64,000 bases of DNA from CBDIBC01 sp965276635 (GTDB taxonomy: Bacteria > Actinomycetota > Acidimicrobiia > Acidimicrobiales > Palsa-688): NCBI GenBank assembly GCA_965276635.1, contig CBDIBC010000005.1, positions 1,736,001 through 1,800,000 on the forward strand, written 5' to 3'. Below are positions 7,898 through 16,810 of the stretch, piece by piece. Position 1 is the first letter of the stretch, and each line of letters begins with the position of its first letter. The notes under the pieces were generated by a model that was given only the letters and a program-made list of their open reading frames with translations, was not told the origin of the DNA and ran no database searches. The translations under genes and the position numbers were made by a program.

Positions 7898-9347
7898 CGG
7901 TTGTCCCTTCCGCTGGCGCGAGCCAGCTTCGACATGTCTGAGCGATTCGCCGGCAGGTAACCCATGTGTCCCTGACCAGGTCGGCGAGCGTTCTGGGGGC
8001 GGGGGGCCGTTCGGGTCGTGCGAGGCTGACGTAGAAAGGCGGGTGGGTGGTGTGGGCGAGGAGGCCGACGCCGAAGGGCATGGTGTTGATCCGTTCGGGG
8101 GCGATGACCGGTCGCTGCTGGATGCTCTGGGACCAGCCGCCACGGCCGCCGCTGGAGCTGGCGGTGCGGTAGGTGACGTCTCGGGTGCCGGCCAGGTAGG
8201 AGAAGGCGGCGAGGGTGGAGCGGTCGGCGATACCGCCCAGGGCGAGCTTGGCGGCGAAGAGGGTGAGGAAGCCGTCGGCGGCGGTTCCCCACCGGGCCCG
8301 GGCCTGGTTGAGGTCTTGGAGGCAAGCGAGGGTGACAAGTCCTTGGCTGCCGCCTTCGGCCACGATGGCGGGCAGATCAGGCAGCGGGGCGATGTTGGCC
8401 ACCTCGTCCAAGGCGAACACGACGGGCGGCCAGCCCGGCTGGCGGGCATAGGTGGCGTGGCGGATCTGGTCGAGGAGGCAGACGATGATGGGGGCGAGGA
8501 GGGTTTGGTGTTGGGCGGGGGCGACGAGGTAGAGGGTGTCGGTGCTGTGCACGAAGGCGGTGGGGTCGAAGTTCGGGGCGCGAGCGGCCTCCAGTGCCTG
8601 TTGGTGGCGGTAGGCGGCCAGGACCCGGGCGGTGGTGGAGAAGATGCCGGAGCGCTCGCGTTCGTCGGTTTCGGCGATGCCGGTGAGGGTCTGTTGGGCG
8701 ATCTCGGTTCCGGCGGCGTGGAGGGCCCGGGTGGCGTCGGCGGTGTCGCGTTGGAGGATCCAGCGGATCACCCAGGTCATGTCGACGTCGAGGACCGCCG
8801 CGGCGTGGAGCAGTGGGGCGAGGAGGGCTTCGGCTCGTTCGTTCCAGTGGCCGCCGTCGATCACTGTCGCAGCGCCAGTGGTGGACGCGGCAGTGAGGGC
8901 GTGGGCGCGGGCTACTGCGGTGTCCCAATGCTGGCAGCCGGCTAGGGGGCTCCAGCGGACGGGGGTGGTCGCTGGTGGTGGGGTGGTGGTGGCGGAGGGG
9001 TCGAAGTACCAGCAGCGCCCGAGCGTGGCCCGAGGTGGCAGGGTCCGGGCGATGACGTCGGGTTTGGTGGAGGTGGCGACGACCGGGCCGGGGGCGGTGA
9101 CCACGGTGGGGACGACGACGCCGATGGTCTTGCCCGACCGGGGCGGGCCGATCACGAGAGCGGCGTGCTGGTAGCCGGAGTAGATCGATGTCCCGTCGGG
9201 GGTGTAGCCGAGGGGGATACCCCACCAGCGACCGTCGCGTCTGGCCGGGTCGGGCGGGGGCATGATCTGCAGGTGGGCTCGGCGGCGGTGTTCGGCCTCG
9301 ACGGTCCGGGCGTCGTGGGATACGTGGGTGTGGGGGGTGGCGGTCAT
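7788..9347 (-). CDS. VirD4/TraG-type conjugation coupling ATPase
   Basis: A 519-residue type IV coupling protein, which normally links a relaxase-DNA complex to a secretion channel. Walker A is GPPRSGKT near residue 68 and Walker B is VVFALDEVAN near residue 309, followed by the TraG/VirD4 stretch LPDLPAIVAEGGSQGLVTLACLQDLNQARARWG. No clear N-terminal transmembrane helices are visible, so it is a soluble-type member or is anchored by a partner. The Arg/Pro-rich C-terminus is low complexity and overlaps the next gene. The start at 9347 makes an ATGA overlap with the relaxase stop and has its own AAAGGACT ribosome-binding site. Confidence 0.9.
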   Translation of the reverse strand: MTATPHTHVSHDARTVEAEHRRRAHLQIMPPPDPARRDGRWWGIPLGYTPDGTSIYSGYQHAALVIGPPRSGKTIGVVVPTVVTAPGPVVATSTKPDVIARTLPPRATLGRCWYFDPSATTTPPPATTPVRWSPLAGCQHWDTAVARAHALTAASTTGAATVIDGGHWNERAEALLAPLLHAAAVLDVDMTWVIRWILQRDTADATRALHAAGTEIAQQTLTGIAETDERERSGIFSTTARVLAAYRHQQALEAARAPNFDPTAFVHSTDTLYLVAPAQHQTLLAPIIVCLLDQIRHATYARQPGWPPVVFALDEVANIAPLPDLPAIVAEGGSQGLVTLACLQDLNQARARWGTAADGFLTLFAAKLALGGIADRSTLAAFSYLAGTRDVTYRTASSSGGRGGWSQSIQQRPVIAPERINTMPFGVGLLAHTTHPPFYVSLARPERPPAPRTLADLVRDTWVTCRRIAQTCRSWLAPAEGTTDEYHPCLTATNRRGPRPHRPRPRRPPPPQRTRSHRR

Positions 9348-12300
9348 CGGCTGAGTCCTTTCTGGTTGGCCGGGGCCCAGGAGCGGTCCAGGCCGTCATC
9401 GCGGCTGAGGTCGGCGTCGAGGAGGGCGGCGCGTTCGCTGAGATGGTGGTGGCGGGTTTGGTAGCGCTCGACGGCGCGGGCGGTCTGCGCCCACCATTCG
9501 TGCTCGGACCCCCTTCGGCCGGGTTCGGCCAGCAGGTGGCGGCTGCCGCGGTCGGGGCTGCGGCCGGTGAGGTCACGCCAGGTTTCGATCTGCCCGGCGG
9601 TCTGCGCCCACTCCAACCGATCCCCGCGGTCGTCGGGTGGCCGGCCCAGGAGCCTGGTGAGATGATCGGGTGGGTCGATGAGCGCGGCGGTGGTGAGATG
9701 CTCGACGCGTCGGTCGACGGCGGCGGCCAGACGGGCCAGGCGTTCGCCGTCGCGGCGGTGGCCGGCGGTCCAGATATCGCGTGCGCCCAGCTGTTCGCTC
9801 AGGTGGCGGCCTTCGACGGGGCCGGAGGGGTCGAGGTGGGGCCGGATGTGGCGGGGTGGCATGTCGGCCAACAGCGCGGTCACGAGGCGGTCGCGGGCGG
9901 GGATGAGCACCGACAGGGGGGCGGCGGGGTTGGTGTGGTCGGCGACGGCGGCGGTGGAGAGGGTTTGGGCGCGGCTGACGCCCAGGGCGTCGGTGAGATG
10001 GTCGACCATGGTGGCGCCCGGGGTTGGGCTGGCCGGCCCGACCGGCTCGGCGCCGGCGACCACGTAGATACGGTTGGAGGCCCGGCCGCGGGACAGGCCG
10101 ACGTAGCCGGCTTCGGCGAAGAGGCGGTCGTCGCCGAGCAGGAAAGCTTCGTCGACGGTGGCGCCTTGGGCTTTGTAGACGGTCATGGCGTAGCCGAGGG
10201 CGACGTGGCCTTGGTCGACGTAGCGGCCGGGGACCTCGACGGTCGCCCCGATGGGGTCGATCCCGGTGATGGTGCGGGTGTCGGGGTCGAGGGCGGTGAT
10301 GGTGAGGCGGGTGCCGTTGATCAGCCCGGCGTGGCGGTCGTTGCGGCCGCAGACGATCTCGTCGCCGACCACGTAGCGCCGCTCGCCGACCTCCAACGCT
10401 CCCCGGGCGGGGTCGAGGTGTCCGGCGGCGACCCGCGACGCCTGGGCGCGAGCGTTGAGGTCGGCGACGTCGGCGCGCCGCACCGCCAACATCACCGCCG
10501 ACCGGCCTTGGTGGTGGGCGGTGTGCCAGTCGGCGACCATCTGGTCGCGCAGTTGGGGGGCGGTGTCGGCGATGGTGATGCGCTGGTGGTCGCCGTAGCG
10601 GCCGATCGCCGCCACCGGTTGACGGTCGCGGAGCAGATCGAGCGCCTGGCGTTCCCAGTCGTGGACCTGGCGGCGGTTGGTGACCAGCCGGACGGGGCCG
10701 GTGTCGGCGGCCAGGCGGGCGAAGGCGCCGCCGGCGTCGATCTCGGGCAGCTGGGCGGGGTCGCCGACCAGGACCACCTTGGCCTGCTGCTCTGTGGCCC
10801 GGCACAGCAGCTGGTGCAAGGCTCGGGTGCCGACCATGCTGGCTTCGTCGACGACGATCACCGACCCGGCCGCCAGCCGCCCCTCCGGCCGGTCGAGGTC
10901 GGCCAGGAGGCGGGCCAGGGTGACCGAGGCGATGGCGGAGCCGGCCTGGAGCTCGGCCGCGGCCCGGGCGGCCACCGCCGCGCCGACCACGGTGATCCCC
11001 GAGGATTGCCAGGCGTGGCGGGCGGCGTCGAGCGCGAACGTCTTGCCTGCCCCAGCCCTACCTACTACTACCTGCACCCCGGCTTGGCCCCAACACAGGG
11101 TTTCGACCAGGTCGACCTGCTCACGCGACAGCTGCGGCCGAGCCCGGAGGGCGTCGGCCACCGCCACCGCCTCGGCCACCCCGGCGCCCAGGTGCGTGCT
11201 GTTCCGGGCCCGGGCCGCGATGTCGGCTTCGACGGCCAGCAACTCCACCGTCGTCCACCGCGCCGCCATCCCGGTGGTGGCCTCGGTGTCGTCTCCCAGC
11301 CCCACCATGCTGTCGCCGGCCACCAGCCGGGCGGCCAACACCCGCAGCTGGTCGACGGTGGCGCCATCAGGGTGGCCCTCGGCCAGCGCCCGGTAGACGT
11401 CGCGGCGGTCGAACGTCGAGGATCGGGCCGTCAACCCGTCAGGCGAGCCCAACCGGTCCAAGAGCCTTCCCGTGCGCTCAGCGCCAAGTCCGGCCACACG
11501 GGGCGGGCCGACCACACCGGAGAGATCGATGGCGGCGTCGGCGGCGACATGCTGCCAGCGGTCGGCCAACCCGACTCCATTGACCGATGGCTTGGCCGGG
11601 CGCGTGTCGACCGCCGCCACCCGGGCCGCGTTCGCCGATGACAGGCCCCGCTGTTGGAGGCTGGCGGTGATCTGCGCCCGGCGGGTCGAGAACCGCTCGA
11701 TGCTGTCGCGCCCGACGCCGGACAGGTCGGCTTGGCCGTTGCGCACCGGCCCCCACCGCACCCCCAGGCTGGCGGTCAGCTCGGCACGCAGCCGGGCCTG
11801 GTAGAGGTATCCGGCGGTGCGGGCGTGGCGGTAGACGGACCGACTGTCAGGCGCCGACCACCGCCCTTCTCGGTCGGCGACCAGGTTGGCCACCACCACA
11901 TGGGTATGCAACTGCGGGTCACCCGCCCGAGACGCCCGATGCCCGAACGCCGCGGCCACCAGCCCCCGGGTGCGGACACGCTGGCGGCCGTTACGGCCCC
12001 GCCGCGCCCACAGCCCATCGGACTCGATGTAGCCGAGTGCGTCAGCCACCGCCGCCTCATGGGCGTAGGCCACCGCCGCCCGCACCACCGGGTCCGGATG
12101 CAGCGCACCGAGCACGCTCACCGACTTCGGGGCCGACAGCGTCAGATCCAAGCCGGCCAGGCGCCCATCACCACCGGCCACCAGCCGCTTCCCGCTACGG
12201 GGATCACAGCCGTCCAGCAGTCGGGCGAACGCGGTGTCGTCCACCTCTCCGTCCAGGTCGAGCAGCCCGACCCCGGCGCCCACCCATCGGCCAGGTGCCT

Positions 12301-12394
12301 CGCCGGCCCCGAGGTAGTAGTCCTCTGCCCCCCGAGCCACCTGGTTCGTGTAGTAGCCGGCCCCACCAGGACCGACCTTTCCGATCGACAACAT
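9344..12394 (-). CDS. MobF-family relaxase with helicase domain (TrwC/TraA-like)
   Basis: A 1016-residue conjugative relaxase that would nick and unwind the element's DNA. N-terminal relaxase: catalytic tyrosine region GGAGYYTNQVARGAEDYY at residues ~10-28, and the metal-binding histidines in GDPQLHTHVVVAN near residue 160. The central and C-terminal RecD-like helicase has Walker A VVVGRAGAGKT near residue 445, Walker B VIVVDEASMVG near 511, and motif GYAMTVYKAQGATVDEAF towards the C-terminus. The ATG at 12394 follows a GGAGGAACC ribosome-binding site; a longer frame extends upstream but lacks similarity. It heads the operon relaxase, coupling protein, small gene, xis, int. It is divergent from the membrane regulator at 12782 across a 387-bp region that is the natural place for oriT. 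Confidence 0.93.
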   Translation of the reverse strand: MLSIGKVGPGGAGYYTNQVARGAEDYYLGAGEAPGRWVGAGVGLLDLDGEVDDTAFARLLDGCDPRSGKRLVAGGDGRLAGLDLTLSAPKSVSVLGALHPDPVVRAAVAYAHEAAVADALGYIESDGLWARRGRNGRQRVRTRGLVAAAFGHRASRAGDPQLHTHVVVANLVADREGRWSAPDSRSVYRHARTAGYLYQARLRAELTASLGVRWGPVRNGQADLSGVGRDSIERFSTRRAQITASLQQRGLSSANAARVAAVDTRPAKPSVNGVGLADRWQHVAADAAIDLSGVVGPPRVAGLGAERTGRLLDRLGSPDGLTARSSTFDRRDVYRALAEGHPDGATVDQLRVLAARLVAGDSMVGLGDDTEATTGMAARWTTVELLAVEADIAARARNSTHLGAGVAEAVAVADALRARPQLSREQVDLVETLCWGQAGVQVVVGRAGAGKTFALDAARHAWQSSGITVVGAAVAARAAAELQAGSAIASVTLARLLADLDRPEGRLAAGSVIVVDEASMVGTRALHQLLCRATEQQAKVVLVGDPAQLPEIDAGGAFARLAADTGPVRLVTNRRQVHDWERQALDLLRDRQPVAAIGRYGDHQRITIADTAPQLRDQMVADWHTAHHQGRSAVMLAVRRADVADLNARAQASRVAAGHLDPARGALEVGERRYVVGDEIVCGRNDRHAGLINGTRLTITALDPDTRTITGIDPIGATVEVPGRYVDQGHVALGYAMTVYKAQGATVDEAFLLGDDRLFAEAGYVGLSRGRASNRIYVVAGAEPVGPASPTPGATMVDHLTDALGVSRAQTLSTAAVADHTNPAAPLSVLIPARDRLVTALLADMPPRHIRPHLDPSGPVEGRHLSEQLGARDIWTAGHRRDGERLARLAAAVDRRVEHLTTAALIDPPDHLTRLLGRPPDDRGDRLEWAQTAGQIETWRDLTGRSPDRGSRHLLAEPGRRGSEHEWWAQTARAVERYQTRHHHLSERAALLDADLSRDDGLDRSWAPANQKGLSR

Positions 12395-12560
12395 GGTTCC
12401 TCCGATCTGCCCGAACCCCCCTCGGCTCCCGGCGGGAGCGTCCACGAGGTGGGGCGGCTGTGTCGGGGTCCACGATCCGCTCACCGTCTCGACGCCACCC
12501 TCCACGCCGGCCTGACAATCCCCTCGATCCGCAAAAAAGTTCCTGGTCAGGCGACTGTCG

Positions 12561-12596
12561 GCCTCGACATGCGCCTCGACGGACACCTCGACACAC
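12561..12596 (+). repeat. Three 12-bp iterons upstream of relaxase (candidate oriT/operator)
   Basis: GCCTCGACATGC, GCCTCGACGGAC and ACCTCGACACAC stand in exact 12-bp register; related units GTCTCGACGCCA (12486-12497) and CCTCGATCC lie nearby. The rest of the 12395-12781 intergenic region shows no gene. A matching iteron triplet occurs at 15096-15131, on the other side of the regulator gene. The sites could bind that regulator, the relaxase or a host factor. Confidence 0.6.
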
Positions 12597-12781
12597 TCGG
12601 AAATGGCGCCATCCCGCTTGATCCGACCGAGAATCCGACGGCCGCACCCGGGGCGGCTCGTCGGGCTCTGGGCCCCGGCGCGGCGTTCGCCGCACCAGGG
12701 GTGCCGGCGGTCGGGCGGCCTTGGGCCCGCCGGGTATGCCATCATCGATAGCTGTCCTGTCAGCGTTCTGCCCTGCTGGGG

Positions 12782-15085
12782 GTGGCGGCCCTGCGTCTCG
12801 ATTACCGACCTGTTCGCAAATGCGCCGGCTGGGCCGCCGCCGCGATGGCCATCACTGGCGCCGTCTTGGCCGTGCTGGTGGCGTTCGCCCAGACCGGCGT
12901 CGCCGTCGGATCGACGGCTGATATGCCAGCTGACAGCGCCCAGGTCCTGCCCGCAGCCCCGTCCGGCTTCGCCGTCCCCGCCGACGGACGCCTGCGCGCT
13001 GACGGTTTTGTGGCCACGGTCGAGGGGGTGGCCACCGGGACGGCCACCGCCGGGCTGCGAGCCGTGACCGGCCAGCGGTTGTGGGCATGGGGAGTCAGCG
13101 TCGCCGCCGGGCCGCCCGCGTTGGGCGGCAACCCGGTCACCGTGGCCATGACCGTCACCGCCGCAACGGTCACCGTCCCCGTCTCGCTTCCCTCCCCGGC
13201 TGCCAGCTCAGGGACGTTGTGGTTCGTGGCGTCGCTGCCGGCGGCCGCCCCCGACGTGTCGATCACCCTCGCCGCCGATGAGAGCTCAGCGGTGTTCTCG
13301 CTGTCAAAGATGGCCCGCGCCGACCCCCAACCCACCGCCAGCTACCGCGACCAGACCTCCTGGCAGACAACAGTCACCGACAACCAGACGGTGACGTTGC
13401 CGGTCAGCTACGCCGACGCCAACGGGTCTCCTTATCCCGCCGACCCCGAACCGATCAGCTACACCGGCGCCACCCTGGCCTACTGGGCCCCCGACACCCC
13501 CGGCCACACCGCCACCGCCGTCGAGCGCGCCTGGCTGGTCGTCCACCTCTCCACCACCCAAAACGACGACGACCACGCCGTCTACGCCAACGACGTCACC
13601 CTCCCCGCCTCCGCGCTCAACCTGACCGTCCCCGGCCAGCCGGCCATCACCGTCACCGACTTCCCGGGACCACCGATCAGCCCGACCAGCAGCGCGTCGA
13701 TCTACCCCGACATCTTCGGCGCCGACACCTACGCCTTCGACGTCCCCGCCGACCTCACCACCGCCACCCTGACCGTCACCCCCGGCGCCTTCGCCGCCGA
13801 CAGCAGCAGCACCCTCGGCACCGCTACCGTCACCGGCACCGCCACCTTCAACCTCGCTCTCCCACCACCTACCCCCACCACCCCGCCGACCGGCGCCTCC
13901 ACCCAACCCGGGCAGCTCAGCTCGGCGCTGATCCCCCCGGTCCAGCGCGTCGGGTCGGGCGGAGCCACCGCCGCCCGATCGGGCGGGCACGGATCGAGCA
14001 GTCTCGACCCGCTGCTTGTCGTCATCGGGTTGGCGGTGGTCGCCCTGGCCGCGGGTGCGGTCATCGCCCGCCGCCGCCTCAAACCCACCCCGACTGTGGC
14101 CGCCTCCGTCACCATGCCCGTCTTCGAGACGTCAGGGCCCGGCGCGGCCTGGCCATCTGCCGCGGCGGCCTGGCCACCGACCGCAGCCACCCCGCCGGCC
14201 CCGCCCGGACCGGTGGACGCCCCGCCGCCCTCGGCCCCGGCCGGGCAGGCGGAGACGACCAGCCCGCCCCCGTCGCACCAGCCCGCCACGCCCCCCGACT
14301 GGGCCACTGGCAGCGGCCCGGCGACATTGGTGCTGCCCGACCCGGCGCCGCCCGTATTGGGTGATCCGTCGCTGCGCGCCCTCGGATCGATCCGTCTGGC
14401 CGGCTGGGGCGACCTGCCGGCGCGCGGCTCGCTCAACGATCTGGCCGTGTTCCTCGCCGCCCACTCGGCGGGCCCGCTGCTGTCGGACACCATCCGGGCC
14501 CGCCTGGCCGGCGACGGCGGCTCCGAGCTGAGCGAGAAAACCCTCCACACCTACATCTACCGGCTCCGCCGCCAGCTGGGCGACGCCCGCCTGGAGAGCA
14601 CCCGGGACGGCTACCAGCTCCACGGCGTCGCCTACGACCTGGCCGTCTTCGCGACCTTATGCGCGCAGGCCACCGACCAGACCGACCTCGACGCCATCGT
14701 CAGCTACTCCTCGGCACTGGCCCTCGTCACCGGCACCCCCTACGACACCGCCATCGACTACCCGTGGCTGCGAGACGAAGGACTGGTCGCCACCGCCGAA
14801 GACACCATCGCCGACGCCGGCCGCCGCCTCGACGAGCGGGCCACCCCACTCGGCTGTCACGAACGGGTCCTGTGGGGCTACCACCAGGCGCTGCTGGCCA
14901 GCCCCATCGACCAGACCCTCGCCGCCCGGGCCCTCACCGCCGCGTCTCGCCAGAAGATCCCCGGCGGACTCGACCGCGAATGGCAGACCACCCTCGCCCG
15001 CCTCGCGGCCAGAAAGGTCGAGCCCGCCGCCGACCTCGCCGCGCACTACCAGCAGCTCACGACAGCCCAGCGGCCACCCTCCTGA
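12782..15085 (+). CDS. Transmembrane SARP-like regulator: extracytoplasmic domain + cytoplasmic wHTH-BTAD
   Basis: A 767-residue protein. A transmembrane helix at ~residues 15-37 is followed by ~370 residues rich in Ala/Thr/Val and beta-like, probably outside the cell. A second helix (LLVVIGLAVVALAAGAVIA, ~411-431) and RRRLK stop-transfer follow, then ~90 residues of Pro/Ala-rich linker. The C-terminal ~240 residues are an OmpR/SARP-type winged helix (KTLHTYIYRLRRQLGDARLE; STRDGYQLHG) plus a BTAD-type helical domain. This topology implies an outside signal sensed by a membrane-bound transcription factor, analogous in logic to ToxR/CadC. It lies divergent from the relaxase operon and is flanked on both sides by 12-bp CTCGAC iterons, its likely targets. 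The GTG start at 12782 is accepted since the hydrophobic helix begins soon after. Confidence 0.8.
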   Translation: MAALRLDYRPVRKCAGWAAAAMAITGAVLAVLVAFAQTGVAVGSTADMPADSAQVLPAAPSGFAVPADGRLRADGFVATVEGVATGTATAGLRAVTGQRLWAWGVSVAAGPPALGGNPVTVAMTVTAATVTVPVSLPSPAASSGTLWFVASLPAAAPDVSITLAADESSAVFSLSKMARADPQPTASYRDQTSWQTTVTDNQTVTLPVSYADANGSPYPADPEPISYTGATLAYWAPDTPGHTATAVERAWLVVHLSTTQNDDDHAVYANDVTLPASALNLTVPGQPAITVTDFPGPPISPTSSASIYPDIFGADTYAFDVPADLTTATLTVTPGAFAADSSSTLGTATVTGTATFNLALPPPTPTTPPTGASTQPGQLSSALIPPVQRVGSGGATAARSGGHGSSSLDPLLVVIGLAVVALAAGAVIARRRLKPTPTVAASVTMPVFETSGPGAAWPSAAAAWPPTAATPPAPPGPVDAPPPSAPAGQAETTSPPPSHQPATPPDWATGSGPATLVLPDPAPPVLGDPSLRALGSIRLAGWGDLPARGSLNDLAVFLAAHSAGPLLSDTIRARLAGDGGSELSEKTLHTYIYRLRRQLGDARLESTRDGYQLHGVAYDLAVFATLCAQATDQTDLDAIVSYSSALALVTGTPYDTAIDYPWLRDEGLVATAEDTIADAGRRLDERATPLGCHERVLWGYHQALLASPIDQTLAARALTAASRQKIPGGLDREWQTTLARLAARKVEPAADLAAHYQQLTTAQRPPS

Positions 15086-15095
15086 CCTCACAACC

Positions 15096-15131
15096 GTCTC
15101 GACGGCAGCCTCGATCGCGGTCTCGACGTGA
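15096..15131 (+). repeat. Three 12-bp iterons downstream of membrane regulator
   Basis: GTCTCGACGGCA, GCCTCGATCGCG and GTCTCGACGTGA in 12-bp register, matching the set at 12561-12596. They lie between the regulator and the VapBC-like pair, 58 bp before the antitoxin start, and could be operators for the latter. Confidence 0.6.
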
Positions 15132-15188
15132 TTGTCACCGCCCCGCCGGCCGGCCCGTTTTCGGGTCCTGTGCGTTACCCTGGCAACC

Positions 15189-15368
15189 GTGAGCACCATC
15201 GATTTCGACCACCCACCCGACGGTGTGGTCGTCCTCGCCGACCCCGATGACACCGAACACCTCGGGACACGCGCATGGGTGCAAGCCGTACGACGAGACG
15301 TTCCCCGCCAGCTGCGCCACCCCGTAGCCCACTACCTGGCCGAGGCCAGGGAACCCGGCGAGTCCTGA
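15189..15368 (+). CDS. Putative VapB-like antitoxin
   Basis: A 59-residue protein starting at GTG (VSTIDFDHPPDGVVVLADPD). It has the size and position of an antitoxin directly upstream of a PIN-domain frame, but no clear ribbon-helix-helix or AbrB motif could be identified. The frame is open further upstream to 15132, but the GTG leaves room for the iterons. The call rests mainly on its neighbour. Confidence 0.5.
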   Translation: MSTIDFDHPPDGVVVLADPDDTEHLGTRAWVQAVRRDVPRQLRHPVAHYLAEAREPGES

Positions 15369-15801
15369 CAACACCCGCGGTCGTCTCGACGCCTCCGCCG
15401 CCGTGGAGATCGCCCTGTGGACCGACGACGGGAGCGCCCTGGCCGCTCATGTGCTCGACGCCGACGCCGACGCCGACGCCGACGATGTCGCCGTCCCCGA
15501 CCACTTCCATCTCGAGGGCGCAGCCGCCTTGCGCCGACTCGAGGTACACGGCGAGATCCTCAACCGCCAGGCCGAAGCAGTCTTCGCGCAGTTCCGGGCG
15601 TTACGCGTCCGTCGCGTCGACACCAGACCGCTGCTCGACCAAGCCTGGACCCTCCGCCACAACCTGACCGTGGCCGACGCCCTCTACGTGGTGCTGGCTC
15701 GACGCCTCGGCGTCAGTCTGGTCAGCGGCGACCGCCGGATGGCCCGAGCGCCCGGCCTCGACATCGAAGTGCTCGGCCCCACCCGCCGGCCCCCACACTG
15801 A
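15365..15801 (+). pseudogene. VapC-like PIN-domain toxin, damaged N-terminus
   Basis: The C-terminal part (LTVADALYVVLARRLGVSLV followed by SGDRRMARAPG) is a typical PIN-domain ribonuclease. The expected N-terminal motif LDASAAVEIALW, with the first catalytic Asp, is encoded at 15385-15420, but no start codon is in frame before it. In the +1-shifted frame, CTGACAACACCCGCGGTCGT (15365-15384) would give LTTPAVV leading into LDASA if one base were restored. The usual start overlapping the antitoxin stop would also be CTGA rather than ATGA/GTGA. A GTG at 15403 would yield 132 residues without the catalytic Asp. So the toxin is probably inactive. Tandem GACGCC codons (~15460-15484) add a run of Asp-Ala. 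Confidence 0.6.
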
Positions 15802-15933
15802 CCACGCCGTCACGAAGCCCCGCTGCGGGTGCACCACCCGTCCGGGCGTCCGTCGAAGCCGCCAAGCCCAGAGGCGACCAGCGACCGCCTGGCGGTGGTC
15901 GCAATCCCAGTATGGGCTGACGTCCAGGACCTC

Positions 15934-16016
15934 CCGGGTGTCAAGGAGCTGCGCCATGAGGGCCACCCCGCCAAGGCGGGGACCCCGACCCTCATGACGG
16001 TCTCCTTGACACCCGG
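15934..16016. repeat. 83-nt long imperfect hairpin
   Basis: Outer arms CCGGGTGTCAAGGAG (15934-15948) and CTCCTTGACACCCGG (16002-16016) pair over 15 bp. Inside, ATGAGGG (15956-15962) pairs with CCCTCAT (15989-15995), and CCCCGCC (15966-15972) with GGCGGGG (15975-15981). Unpaired bulges separate the three stems. It lies 130 bp past the PIN toxin in a gene-free stretch (15802-16810). It could be a terminator, a folded single-strand DNA site, or a small palindromic repeat. Confidence 0.65.
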
Positions 16017-16650
16017 CCCCTACGGCCGCAGCAGAAGCTCACCGGACCACGCGCCACCCCGGTGGTGCTCTCCAGCGTCGAGACACGAGCGCTATGCCAG
16101 GCGGCACACAATGGCATCAAAATGCCGGGCCCGGCATTTAGATGGGGCCGGTCTCGCATTGTGGGTGGTGGTGGTCTCCGCATCCCGAGCTCTGCGTACA
16201 TGTGGCTTGGTGTCGGAGAGGGCCCTCATCGTTCGACAGGCTGTTTTGTAGTCCGGGCGTTGGACAAGGAAGGCACCTCTGGCTGAAGAATGCCGACGGC
16301 CGGACCACCTCGGAGTAGCCGATGACAAGGGTGATGACGCCGCCGAAGCAGCGCCGTCTGCTTGATCCCCGGGGAGACCTGGCCGAGCCGGTCCGATCAG
16401 GTCGATCTTGATGTTCACCGTCACGGACCAGGTGAGGCCCAGGTTTGACTCCGAGGAACGCGTTGGCAGCGATCACTCATACCGAGGCGATGCCATAGGC
16501 GAGCATGAACGGGACAGGGACCCGACGATCCAGCCGGCGATTCAGCCGGGAGCGGCGGGTGTGGTGGCGACGGGATTTCGACGCGCACCCGGACGCCGAG
16601 ATAATCCCCAGCTTGCCTGGCCCCGGTGACATCCAGGGCCCGTTAGGCCT

Positions 16651-16731
16651 TTGGTCGTGGCTGTCGCCTCTGGCTTTGTGCGCGTCGTAGTGCGCCTTGG
16701 CGCCCGGCGAGGCGGTGACAGCACAGGACAC
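16651..16731 (-). pseudogene. Possible IS110-family transposase remnant
   Basis: A short minus-strand stretch reads TASPGAKAHYDAHKARGDSH, resembling the C-terminal region of IS110-family transposases. No further similarity continues in frame. This is one of few recognisable items in the otherwise gene-free 15802-16810 region. Confidence 0.35.
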
Positions 16732-16810
16732 CGTCCGTTGCGACCATCGCTTGAGACCGCCCAGCGTCTACAACACCGCCCGTTGCAACCATCGCTTCAT
16801 ACCGCCCAGC
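16731..16810 (+). repeat. 45-bp tandem repeat interrupted by IS66
   Basis: Unit 1 (16731-16775) begins CCGTCCGTTGCGACCATCGC; unit 2 begins at 16776 with CCGCCCGTTGCAACCATCGC. After ACCGCCCAGC unit 2 is interrupted by the insertion sequence, and its continuation GTCTACGAGT resumes at 18481. So the insertion sequence jumped into the second repeat. Confidence 0.7.

Noticed and set aside
9443..11641. 732-codon plus-strand frame opposite the relaxase
   Set aside because: Gly/Val/Asp-rich antisense frame; the minus strand carries clear relaxase and helicase motifs.
12486..12596. Iterons considered as a CRISPR array
   Set aside because: Units are 12 bp in direct contact without spacers; no cas genes are present.
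15934..16016. Hairpin considered as an integron attC site
   Set aside because: No integron integrase or cassette array, and no matching attC core triplets could be recognised.
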